A program made the position numbers and the translations under genes. Under the pieces are notes generated by a model. That model did no database searches. It had not been told where the DNA came from and was given only the letters and a program-made list of their open reading frames with translations. Shown here piece after piece: positions 22,001 through 32,501 of a stretch of 64,000 bases of DNA; positions within the stretch are counted from its first letter, which is position 1, and every line of letters begins with the position of its first letter. The stretch lies in NCBI GenBank assembly GCA_024752435.1, contig CP103025.1, forward strand, positions 1,302,001 to 1,366,000, given 5' to 3'. The DNA comes from Allantophomopsis cytisporea. Taxonomy: Eukaryota > Ascomycota > Leotiomycetes > Phacidiales > Phacidiaceae.

Positions 22001-23070
22001 TCATCAAAAGGTAAGGTATCCTATGCTTTGGAATCTTAGTCCTCCCTCATAAGCGGGGTCACGAAGAACGGAGACGGAGTTAGGCCTTACCCACACGGAC
22101 TTTTCTGCTCAGCCAAGGAGCCAGCAGATTTTCAGACATGAAGTAAAGTACAGCAATATCACGAGAAAAGCGTGATGCTTATGTCATTGACAATTATCAA
22201 TCAGCAAGTAGCAATATGAAGTGTTCGATATATGGCCATACGTAGCATCTAGTGAATTAGTAATGCCACAATGAGGGGTGACACAGGAATACGGTGTGCT
22301 GGGCTATTCGTACCCAATTTTAGAGTATAATGATCCTACAAGGTAACTCAGAGCAGAAAGACGATGATACCCGCCCGATGTTGACTTCGATGACTCCATA
22401 AAATGCACTATCTTCAAGAGCTTGAGCGGAATATATAAATTAAAAGGCCCCCAGTACGCCCGAGTCAGTTCTCCGGATTAGAGCGGACTCAGCAGCAGCA
22501 TCGGTATCATCTCAGCGTCATAACATCCATAGTCTACACTTTGAAGCACGAGAGCACCAGAGCAAGTAAAAAAGAAAGCTCACGACCTTTACGTCAAGCG
22601 CAGCTCAGTATCACCTCCAATCCATTCCTAAATATCCAGCAAACCCCCCTCACTCAAGTTCCGAATTCCTCGATACCAGCAATCATCAGCAAGAGACAAG
22701 AAGCAAGAGAAGTTCGGTGCCATTCATCACCTATCTATCGAATCTACCTGAGTCAAACAAGCAGCAAGGATTCCATTCCGTGTTCCGCAAAATTCCCCGG
22801 TCGCATGAGGAACGCACAGGCAAGGCAAGGCTGAGATCATCGTTTTTGCACGCACGCTTCGGATTCGGCATCTTCGGAAAAATAGGCTCAAAGCCGCATC
22901 ACCGCCCACGCTCTTTAAAGATTGAGCGAGCCCGGTGAGCAAGAAGAGAGCAAGCACCTTGAGACCTCAGATATAAAAAGACTTTTCCTTATTCCTATTA
23001 TCTCTTCCCTTTTCTCTTTCCTTTTTCGTGACTACGACGTCACGATATTTTACGAGGGACGAGGATTTGT
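19071..23070. other. 4-kb gene-poor region
   Basis: No confident gene. A GAA-type microsatellite sits at 19261-19308, and TACGTA/TATGTA-rich patches occur at 19030-19145. A Lys/Glu-rich 88-codon frame at 21773-22039 has low-complexity composition and no support. The stretch 22980-23070 is the likely leader of the downstream membrane-protein gene. Confidence 0.45.
19261..19308. repeat. (GAA)n microsatellite
   Basis: About 15 GAA/GGA triplets, purine-rich on the plus strand; intergenic. Confidence 0.9.
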
Positions 23071-24046
23071 ATGAGAGATTTGGGACGACGAAGAGATTTG
23101 TTCATACGTGTGAAGAGAAATATATTCCCTGTAGCGAGCCTGTACCTTACGATTATATACGCATACCAGACATGGCTTTCACGAGATTACGGTAAGCTGC
23201 CGCCATACCTACCTTGCCCATCTCTTTTCATGTTGCAAGATGTGCAATCGAGAGTTCAAGGTACTGGACTGCACGGCTGACAAGTTGAACACAGCATAAT
23301 TACTGCACTTATAGCCAGCGCAACTTTGGCCGCGAATATCTTCGAGAGTCTCCTGTTCCATCGCCTGCCAGATGATCCATACCATCTGGCAACAAACTTC
23401 TCCGTTTACCTGCATTTCGCCAATATCCTGAGCGTTTTTGGACTGGTCGGTGCTTTAACTGTACGTACCTCTTGAGTGAACAAACCAAACCCTTTGATTT
23501 AACTCACTTGGATTCGGCTATGGCAAAAATGGGCGTATAGCTGACTTGGAGCAGGAACATGGACCATCGGTAGCCTTTTTCGCAAGCTACCTCATTCTCG
23601 ACACGATCGTCTGCGCCATCCCCCGCTTCCTGGTGTTTACCCTCCTCTCCAACCTCTCCAATGCCTTCTGCGCGGGCGAGACAACCACCATAAAACACGA
23701 TCCCCTCCGCGAGCACACCGTTGGCGACGACCCATTTCCCAGTCACCCAAAGGCCACCCAGACAGAATATGTGTGGAATGAGAAGCAGTGCGTGGATGCT
23801 GTATGGCTGCTGCAGATGGCCATGTTTGCCAGTGTGCTGGCAGCGACACTGTTGCAATTCATGGGGGCCCTGCAGGTCAGAGTTTATGCGAATCGACTGC
23901 TTGTTCGAGAGACGATGCAGAATGTTATGCATAGCGCTGAGGAGGAGAGAGCGTCCGGGAGATTACCGGTTATCTTTGAGGAGAGGGAAGAAGAGACGTT
24001 ATTGAGTTTGGAGGACAGATGGGCTGACAGAAAGGAGGCTGTATGA
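23071..24046 (+). CDS. small multi-pass membrane protein, uncharacterised
   Basis: Three exons: 23071-23191, 23315-23460 and 23555-24046 (759 nt, 252 aa). All phases match, and the second intron has a CTGAC branch site 12 nt from its acceptor. Hydrophobic segments lie at about residues 20-34 (VASLYLTIIYAY), 70-88 (FANILSVFGLVGAL), 92-116 (SVAFFASYLILDTIV then FLVFTLLSNL) and 170-192 (LLQMAMFASVLAATLLQFM), suggesting four spans. The C-terminal 55 residues are charged and cytosolic-looking (EEREEETLLSLEDRW). I do not recognise the family. A Golgi or ER protein is plausible from topology only. The start at 23071 is the first ATG after a pyrimidine-rich leader. Confidence 0.75.
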
Positions 24047-25430
24047 AATGTGAGCAGGTTATGGGCTGATGATACTATGACGATTGTTAGATAGATACGA
24101 TCATGTGTTTTGTTTTATTCGGAGTTGGGTTGGGCAAAGATTCCCTAGCATTCTTTTTAGCGGCTGTATATTAGGTTTCGGGTTGAATGGAAATGAATTG
24201 AAGATCGGTTTCGTTTTGATATTGCTCATTGTATTCGGAATAACAACTCCCATATCGAGAAATCGGATGTTCAGATTCAAGCTCTCCGAAACAATGGCTG
24301 TGATGATATGTAACAAACTTTTTATACGACCGAGGCTCGAACTTAGGAACGAAGCTACAAATTAGATATCGGAAGGCCACCTCCATCAGATAACTTTTAT
24401 GCAGCTGGCCCAAAAAGAGCATTGAGGCTGAGAAGATCCAAACAACCAAGATCAGCTGCAAAGATCTCCGGTAGCACAAGGCTGCAGAGTCATCCGAACC
24501 AAAGCAAGGAATGAGAGGTCTAGTTCATGCAGGCTTGACACATGCATCCTCCGTTCACTGAGGGGAATATCTCTAATGCTTACCTTATGCTATAGCGAAA
24601 GTAGTACAATGCAGCGCCCATTAGTTAGCCCTCTTCGACTTGCATGTGGTCGAATGACCCCACGCCTCACGTGCAAGCTGAGATGTGAGATGTGAGGAAG
24701 GCTGCGTCGCATGGCGTGCAAAGCACTACGTCAATACGTGAATTGACGTTGAGCGTTGGATTTTGTCTCTCCCGGATTCATCTCGTACTTCGCCAGTGCT
24801 GATCCCATGTCACACATTGTCTAAAATCATGATTCCTGTGTAACTGTGTAACAGTGCCTCTCCGATGAGCGTGAGATAGAATAAGGCACCTATGAAGAGG
24901 TGACAAAAATCGCGGAGCATAATACTCGGGTTGGTTCGGTAATATATGGCCCGAGTGATTTTGCCGGTAAAGTATCATCGATGAAGATGATCGATCTTCC
25001 CACTCTCACATGGGAGCTATAATGTGATCTGTAATTCGACATTGCAGCAGATGTAGTCAGAAATAACTTACAATCTCATCACACATGGTTAGATGCGGCA
25101 AACTGCCCACAAAGTGTCAGGATGAGCCGGCCGGCTCATCTGGCGGGGAAAACGATGAGTTTGTTGGATGTTCCATGTGGGTGATGAAGATGGTGAGGTG
25201 CAGATATGCAGAGTGCATGAGCGCTTCGCAAACCATGCAGTATCTATCATAGACCGTACCGTCCCGAGATGTCAACCTAGTGGGACGAAGTATTTACCAC
25301 TCCACTTTGTGATGTGTAGATGTCGAAGACCTCGGTGCTGCTGATGTTGCAGTTTGCCGAAGCACAAGTGGATAGTTCATGAAAGACAACACCACGCTAC
25401 ACGTGCATGATAGATATATATACACATATA

Positions 25431-25452
25431 TACATACATATATATGTATGTA
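25431..25452. repeat. 22-bp perfect palindrome, TACATACATA/TATGTATGTA
   Basis: The sequence equals its own reverse complement over 22 bp. A second perfect palindrome of 16 bp with GTACGTAC core lies at 25508-25523. Both sit in an alternating purine-pyrimidine patch. Confidence 0.85.
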
Positions 25453-27895
25453 GCTACGAGTGCATAACTCACACTAACATCAAGTCCCCAGACCCAAACG
25501 TTAACATATGTACGTACGTACATACTTGTACATACATATGCACATAAAGCACGGAGTACATGTCTTTTCAGTCACTTGATGAGACAGCACGCAGCACATA
25601 CCTGAATCCATGTCGATGATCAACAATCAGAGCAAGGCTCAGTGATTGGAGAATCAGTCCTACTTACTCCAGTACTTCGACTCAAACATCTCCAAAGAAA
25701 TGGGTTTCGGCGAATATGGTCTGGACTACGGCGCTATGACGGACTCTTCCACTGTTGGAGTGTGATCTGATGCTCAGTCGACAACGGGATAAATGTAGCA
25801 AGGAATAATCAAAGGAAATACCCTGTGATATTCTGCGATGCTCTTCTTCGGGCAGTGATTTGATCGCAGTGGATGGTCAAGCACGCCTTGCGAAGACACA
25901 TTCCATAGAAAAGTGCCGTCGTCGCGTTTATCAGCTTCCTTAAATGGAGAGGACCATGAAGCCCCCTCGTGCGCGGCATTTGGCTGCTTCGGGAATACGC
26001 CTCTCCTGCGAAGTGCGGTGAACGGCTGTTCAATTTTGGGTTTTTGTGTGGAACCAGACTTCCATGTTTCCCTTAGGTATGAGAGGTATGAGCGCATCTC
26101 ATCTTCGAGAAGAACAGATAGAATGACCTAACGATTGCAAATAATAAAGCATAACCCTGAACAGCCATTTTGTCCTTTGAAAAGTCGGAATCTCTAGCTC
26201 TTGGCTCTAGATCGCATGAAGAGATATATTTTCCTTGGAAGGGAAAAACATGCATCTACACAAACATGCCGAATTGGTACTTTGCCATGAGTAAAATGCT
26301 GCGAATAGTGTCCAGTTTTCTCTTCTCTCTACTAGGTGATTTTCATTTCACTAACTCATGTTACTTTACTTTAGTATGCGTGCCAATGGCACCGTTACAA
26401 GCAGAAAAGCCGCGACCAACAGCGACAGGGGTAGAACATATCGCGCCAGTGCGAGTGGCCCCCCTGTAAAAAGCATCAATGGAAGAAGTCCCGTATCCAG
26501 CGAGCGACTCTTATCCCGCACTCATGGCCCCCAAGGATGAAGGAATGAATGATGAATTTGACTGACTGCCAGTTTGTTCGGGGTTCGCGAATTTTCTGTC
26601 GTATCGATTGTGTAACTCGAATCCTATGAAGTGCTCAGAATACGGACGCAAGAGGAGAGAGAGATTTGGAAAGATGTTAGGGCTCATCCCCGTTCTCTGA
26701 TGACAGATGCTGCTAGTGTTCGTTTCCCCCTCGTTAATACTCCCCTCTCTCTCCCGTTGGAAAAGGCAAAGAAGCCGATCATTTCATTATCATCAGCATT
26801 CACAGCTAACAATTTTGTGTGAATCTGTTAAGGTGCTAAGGTGTTGTTGTGGTTGTGAATATTTGAGACATCCCCCAAGAATCGCTTGTACGCACTGTTG
26901 AGTAGCTGGCGAACCACCAGCGTCCATGTTCGGCGCACTTGGACCCTACTCATGAAAGTTGCGTGGAGAGTGCGTGGTTGTTTGAATGTGAATGCGAATG
27001 TATGCAATGGTGCACGTACGTACATACGAATATTAATAATGTGATGATGCATAGCGCCTGCACTTCTACTCGCCGATAACAGACTCCCCAGTAAATCCCA
27101 GTATTAACTTCTTTTTTGGACTGGCATCAAAGGTTTTGAGTGTACCAATGGCGGGGAGGAAGAGATGGAGGGGGAAAGGCGAAGAAAGGGTACCACGGTG
27201 GTATGGAAAAATGAATGGAAGAATATCTCCGTAAGGCGGGCTCTAGAACATCTTGATCGATGGTTCAACATACCTCAGACGACACCAGAGAAGGAGAAGG
27301 AGAAGGAGAAGATGAAGAATCCCAATATCCGACATCAGACGGGAGTAAATATGGATAAGTACCAGGTTAGTGGTCGAGTAGGGTAAGTCGCAAGTAACTT
27401 CATGACTCTGCAAATATGAATAGCCTTCCTTAGATTCGTTAATAAATATCTGGACTGGTACTTTGGAAGGGTGCACACCAATGTATCAACATCCATCCAT
27501 TCATCCATCCATCCACGAAATACTTTGGCTCGAGGTGTCAGATAGATGAGTTGGGAAAAGATCAAGCTGAGATGATCATCTACTGCACAGTAACAGAATA
27601 AAGAAGTTTGAGATCACGGAGACAGGAAACCAACAACCGGCCTGAAGATACGAAGCTTCCGGTCAGCAAATCTACAAGTACATACATACATAAGTATCAT
27701 ACGAGCGAGCCTCTTACGCTTCCCTTTAGTCTAGATGGCTACCTAGGTATGTATCTATCTCGATCTTCTGCATCAGATACTTCTTCTTGTTGTTAAGGTA
27801 AACGCATACATAGCCACTTGAACGAAGCAGCAAACAAACTTGTGACTTCAAGTTCATTATAAACGTCATCAGTATCAATATGCATATGATGAGTT

Positions 27896-27950
27896 ATGAG
27901 CATGAGCATGAGCATGAGCATGAATGAATGAGTATGAGTATGAATGATTT
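27896..27950. repeat. (GAGCAT)n / (GAGTAT)n minisatellite
   Basis: About nine 6-bp units, drifting from GAGCAT to GAATGA/GAGTAT; intergenic. Confidence 0.85.
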
Positions 27951-28061
27951 AGAATGAGATAAAGTAAGCAATATGTATGTATCCATACCTACTCTACAGT
28001 AGCGCTACAGCTTAAATCTCCTGACCCAAAGAATTGCCCAAGATTTTATTCCATCAACCCA

Positions 28062-29061
28062 GTGCCCCCCCAGTCCACCAGTCAGTCGGTCCATCCTCAA
28101 AGAGTATCGACTTTGTTAGTCTCCTCCAGTGGTCTTTCCACAGTCTCCCCAGTAAATTTGTTGACCACCCACCCACACTTGGTTATCAATCTACAAACCC
28201 CCTCTTATGCCTATACACACCCCCTTTTTCCATTCACCATCCATGACATTCACGCTCGTTCTTTGCCCCGACGTGCACTGAATGGAACCTTCGATTTCAC
28301 TTTCACTTCCATTTTCTTCCCTCTCTTCACATCAAACTCCCAGATTCCTCCGCCTGCATTCACCCCTCAGTTCACTCTACTCACGTCATAGACTCGAAAG
28401 TTATTCTTCTCTTCTCCGTTCCGCTTCTCCTCTCCGTCGACTTTTCTTGCCTTTGGCCCCCCATTCAAAGTGCCATTCTCCTCTTCCTCCTTTTCGACTC
28501 TTCTCTCTTCGTGCCCCATTGATCTTAGGTCACAATTATCAAGCAGAAGTTGCAAAGTGAAAAGCAGAAACAGAGACTTTCATCCCCTCAATATTCCTTG
28601 AATTCATCCCCCCGGAAAAGCATCAAGAAAAAGCAAAAGAAATAATACTCAGAACCAACGTTCAAACCCCGACATTCTTTTTAAAACTTAGAGAAGGAAA
28701 GTATATTGAAGAAAAAGAAAAAAAAAGCAAAGAAAAAAAATCGCCTTCTCACTACTGTTATCTTGCTCCTCTGCCCGTAAGTGTCTCGTCTAACCTGTGT
28801 CGCAACCCACTCTCCGACTTTTTTCTCCCTCGGTTACGTCTGTGCTCTCACCAGCGCAACGGATGATCCCCCCAACTCCCCTTCTACCTGCTTGATGGAT
28901 CTCCGTACACATACCTTCTGCTGACCCTTTCTCTCCGTATCCTGCAGAGTCGCCGCCGCCGAGACTTCCTCGCTGGTCTACCTATACGTTCCTTTCCAGA
29001 CAAATAATTCCATTTCCTGCAGGCTTCAAAAATTTGAAGCCCGGTCCTTCGAATTGCCATT
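28062..29061 (+). promoter_or_regulatory. long CT-rich leader of the 29062 gene
   Basis: About 500 bp of C/T-rich sequence (28062-28560) is followed by an A-rich block and a further CT-rich segment that abuts the ATG. This arrangement is typical of strongly expressed filamentous-fungal genes with long 5' untranslated regions. Exact transcription start and any leader intron cannot be fixed from sequence. Confidence 0.45.
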
Positions 29062-30711
29062 ATGTCTTACTACGACGCTCAGCCATGGTCCTCTTCTGCA
29101 TCTCAGCCATCCTGGGACCAGCAGACTCCTCCAGCACGATCCGGTACGATATAAATTACATTGCGATTGTCGAAAGGGTCCTCAATTGACTTTTTCATCA
29201 GGTGCTAGCTCCGTCGTACCTCGCGAAGACAATGGAGCCTTCGGTGGACAAATTGAGGGTACGTGCATACAAATGGATCCTGTGAATATGGCTGCGATGG
29301 GTGTTTGCTTTCCATGGACGAAACCATGATGTTACGACATTTTGGTTTTGCTACTCTGGATGGGAAGAGTGGGAGGGATGGTGGAAGCAAAGCGAAGCGA
29401 AGAGCGCGAAACACCAGAAGTGGCATTCAAGACACAAGTACTGATTTTGGATTTTTACAGAGGTCGACCGTGCCATCGACAACCTCGTGAAGAGCGGAAA
29501 GATGTTCAACATGCCATCTCGTCGCGAGTCTATGCCACTGGGTGGTGCCGGTAGAGGTGCGTATCCCGAGTTCGGTAAGCAAAGCTTTTTGCGCCCACAA
29601 CGACGGGTCATTAACACTTTGCGCAGAGTCTCGCATGGGCGGTATGTCTAACCGTCACTCGACTGGCGGCGAGTTCGGTGATGCACGAACCTTCTCGGCT
29701 TCGAATCTTCAGAACTTTTACGCAACCCAGCGTCACCAACCTTCCCGTGCCAGCGAGGCCGAACAGGTGATGCAGGCGAAGCGGAGAATGGCTGCTCAGC
29801 GAGAGCGTGAGTTGCGGAATTACCATCAGGAGCAGCAGTACAACAGAAGTAGGCCTACCTCAGCAGCAAATTAAAAAGTTTTGGCATGCGATGTTCCTTT
29901 TCAAATCGTGTCCGCAATCAAGTCTTGGTCTCATTGTTATGGAAGAAAATATCATTTCTCAGCAGCACACTTTTACTGACTAGAATAAGGCGTTCTAGCT
30001 GAGCTATCAACTGTCGGCGGTAAACCTGATCGTACTATGAGCCCTGGCAGTGGAATGAGCGAGGAGGAACGCCGCGAGCTGATCGCACGCCAACGCAGTG
30101 CCCTTTACGGTGAAGGTGCGGCCCTCTCCGAAAACGGTGGATTCGCTAGCGAGAATGCTATTCCTCGTCCAGGAACACAAGGCTCTGGACCCCGCGATCA
30201 CTCTCCTTTTGCTGCTGACCACTTCACTGCTGGTCAACAGCAGAACGGACAATCCGAAGGTGAATCAACCCAACAACCAACCGGCCAAAGGTCCCGCACC
30301 AACAGCAACTCCTCGCCATCCTCCAACCCAACCGGATTCAGCCTCTTCGAGAACGCTGCTCAGCAGTCCAGCCGAACTTCAGCCTCTTCCCCAGGTGGTT
30401 CTCCACCTCGCCAAGGTGGAAAGGCTGCTGGTACCTCTGGTGTCGCTCCAATCGGTACTCGCCCAAGTATCTCGGGCCCGAGCCAGGCTACCAACCCAGC
30501 TCTGAACAAGGGGCGCTCCACCACCCCACTCCCTTCTCCATTGAGCTACGGATATGCTGCCAACGATGATAGCAAGAGCAACGGCGACCGCAACACTGCA
30601 ACAGCTAACTCCGCTTCCAACGGCCAGGATGTTAGCCTTGGTGGTTGGGGCAACAAGAGCGGCGTCTGGGGAAAGAACTCTCTCGGTGTCCAGGCTTCCG
30701 TCTGGGGCTAA
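29062..30711 (+). CDS. low-complexity protein with C-terminal Trp-Gly motifs, uncharacterised
   Basis: Five exons: 29062-29143, 29202-29258, 29461-29574, 29627-29848 and 29990-30711 (1,197 nt, 398 aa); every junction keeps frame. It starts MSYYDAQPWSSSASQ. Then come a short acidic/helical segment (EVDRAIDNLVKSGKMF), a basic helical stretch rich in Arg/Gln/Glu (QAKRRMAAQRERELRNY), and an acidic helix (MSEEERRELIARQRSALYG). A long Ser/Gln/Pro/Gly-rich region follows. The last 25 residues carry three Trp-Gly pairs (GGWGNKSGVWGK and VWG at the stop). No enzyme motif, signal peptide or membrane span is seen, so it is probably nuclear or cytosolic. The Trp-Gly tail may be a peptide docking site, which is inference. 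The long CT-rich leader suggests high expression. Confidence 0.85.
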
Positions 30712-32501
30712 ACACCTGCAACGAATTTGCAATGACAGGCGTACTTCATCACAAAAAAAAAAAATTATGCGTAAAAATCGGTGTCAATGGGTTGTGGAGA
30801 TATGCCAAGGTGTCTTAGGATCAAATGGGAAGATGGTGTAAAGGCTCAAAATCAGAGATGTCGTAATGAGTGTTAAATGGTGTCTTTTTGTGGGAAACTG
30901 GGGTTGTTTTGGTTTTGGGGTTTGTTTTGTGGTTTCTAATTCTCTTGTTCTGCATTTAAAGAGGACCCGGGTACATGTTTGGTATTCGCTGGATAAATTG
31001 CTCTATGGTGTGGGAAGGGGAGTGGGAGGGTGTTTTTATAAGAATTCAGGAAGATGTCCTGTTCGTTTTATTTTATTTTTGCGTTCATGGTCTCCTCCTT
31101 CCACTTCCTTGCGTTTCCTTTTCCTCTCTCCTCTGTGTACTCATTTCCACCTTCTTCTCCCTATCATCTTTGCTTGCTTTGCGATGGGGTGCTCGGGAGT
31201 TGGACAATACGAGTTGTAAGGGGGATCTGGGTTGCACGAGAATTCAACGGGAAAAGAAAAAAGCGCAGTTGTGGTTCCTCTCATTCCTCTCATCTTACTT
31301 CCCTTTCCCCACGTTTGCTTTCGGTTGCATCAGACTCATGGCGGCGCGCGGCATCTGCTTTCGGTGTGCTTGTTATTGTGGTCTGGTATTTTGCGTTGCT
31401 TCGGCTCTTTGGGGGGGGGGTTTCGTTTGGGACGGCGGAACTAGGCTGGGCTGGACTGGGAAATGGGTTTGTCTAGCTGTAGTAATGGCTGTCTAATTCA
31501 TTGGGATATATATGCTTCTAGTACAAAATTCACTTTCGGGCGCGGGCGCACATTGTGGTCTTTTTGATATGTGATTTGTGAGGTAAGGTGGATATCTGGA
31601 CATGAAAGGACTGATCTTGCGGGTCGTCTAGCTAAAGCATAACCAAATCTCTGTAACATCTTGTTCGCCGTAACTCCACCTGAATTCTATAACCTCACAA
31701 GCAACATCACGAGACAAGGCACTGCACCGAAGGTCTCTTGAACAAGTCTTGAACAATCTCACTCATTCTGATATCCTCCCAGCTCAAATTCCCCACCACC
31801 ACCACCACAAACCATGGTAAGCTCATCCATCAAACATGAGCCCTTGTTACAAAAGGCATTACCTCACTCACAAACCAACACCATACCCCCGAGCCCATTT
31901 CCCTCCCCTTACCCTAATTCCAATCTCGGTCCTCTTTTCCTGCTCTCAACACAAACCCAGCACTAGTCCCCACCGCATATAATAACTGAAATCCAACATG
32001 TCCGCCTCCTTGAACTCCGCGCCCATACCGTCTCCACCAATTCTGCCTCCCCATGACCTTATGAGAGGAGATGGTGCCTGAATGGTATTTTGGTTGAGTA
32101 AATGCCCAAGTCTGGACGATATTATGGTGTTGTGTTTCGGTGTGTCGTATGCGAATCTAAGCAACTGTAGCGGGTTTGGTGGATATGAAGAGTCTTGTAG
32201 AGTTCCTTGAGCTGGTGATTGCACGCAAAGTCTATGTCTGATGTCGAAGTGATTGGGTGTTATAATCTGATTACAATTTACTTGCCATTGGTGGCCTTCA
32301 AACTTGGAGTGAGTTCTTATAGTCAATTGCTACTAGCTGTCCTGTATGTGGAGTGGAAGGACGTGTAAAAGGTATTGAGGACGTACTCATACTTTAAATA
32401 CAGAGTGGATATATCTGAGCCAATTTTACAAAGTACATCAAACATATCACCATACATTACCAGCGAAGTATAACATCAACATCATAACTCATATTCATCA
32501 T
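30712..32501. other. convergent intergenic region
   Basis: It lies between the 3' ends of the 29062 gene and the Vms1-type gene. It includes a G10 run (31411-31420). An ATG directly followed by a GTAAGC donor-like site at 31814 was considered but not supported. No gene is recognised. Confidence 0.45.

Larger units (their letters stand above)
24047..29061. other. 5-kb gene-poor region
   Basis: No confident gene. It contains alternating TACATA/GTACGTAC palindromic patches (25420-25545), a GGAGAA tract near 27290-27312, a GAGCAT tract at 27896-27950, and from about 28060 a pyrimidine-rich then A-rich stretch (28680-28740). The last is probably the promoter and 5' untranslated region of the gene at 29062. 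A 107-codon minus frame at 25774-26097 has an ATG but no recognisable features. Confidence 0.45.

Noticed and set aside
21773..22039. 88-codon Lys/Glu-rich plus-strand frame
   Set aside because: The composition reflects a purine-rich tract; there is no motif, splice chain or neighbour support.
24300..24400. tRNA-like B box (AGTTCGAGCC on the minus strand)
   Set aside because: T stem does not pair and no A box, acceptor stem or anticodon arm can be drawn.
25774..26097. 107-codon minus-strand frame starting with ATG
   Set aside because: No domain or signal and a length expected by chance. The opposite strand is also open over part of it.
31814..31975. ATG immediately followed by a GTAAGC donor-like site, suggesting a gene with a 3-nt first exon
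   Set aside because: The best downstream acceptor (before CACTAG) places a stop codon directly in frame; no coding continuation is found.
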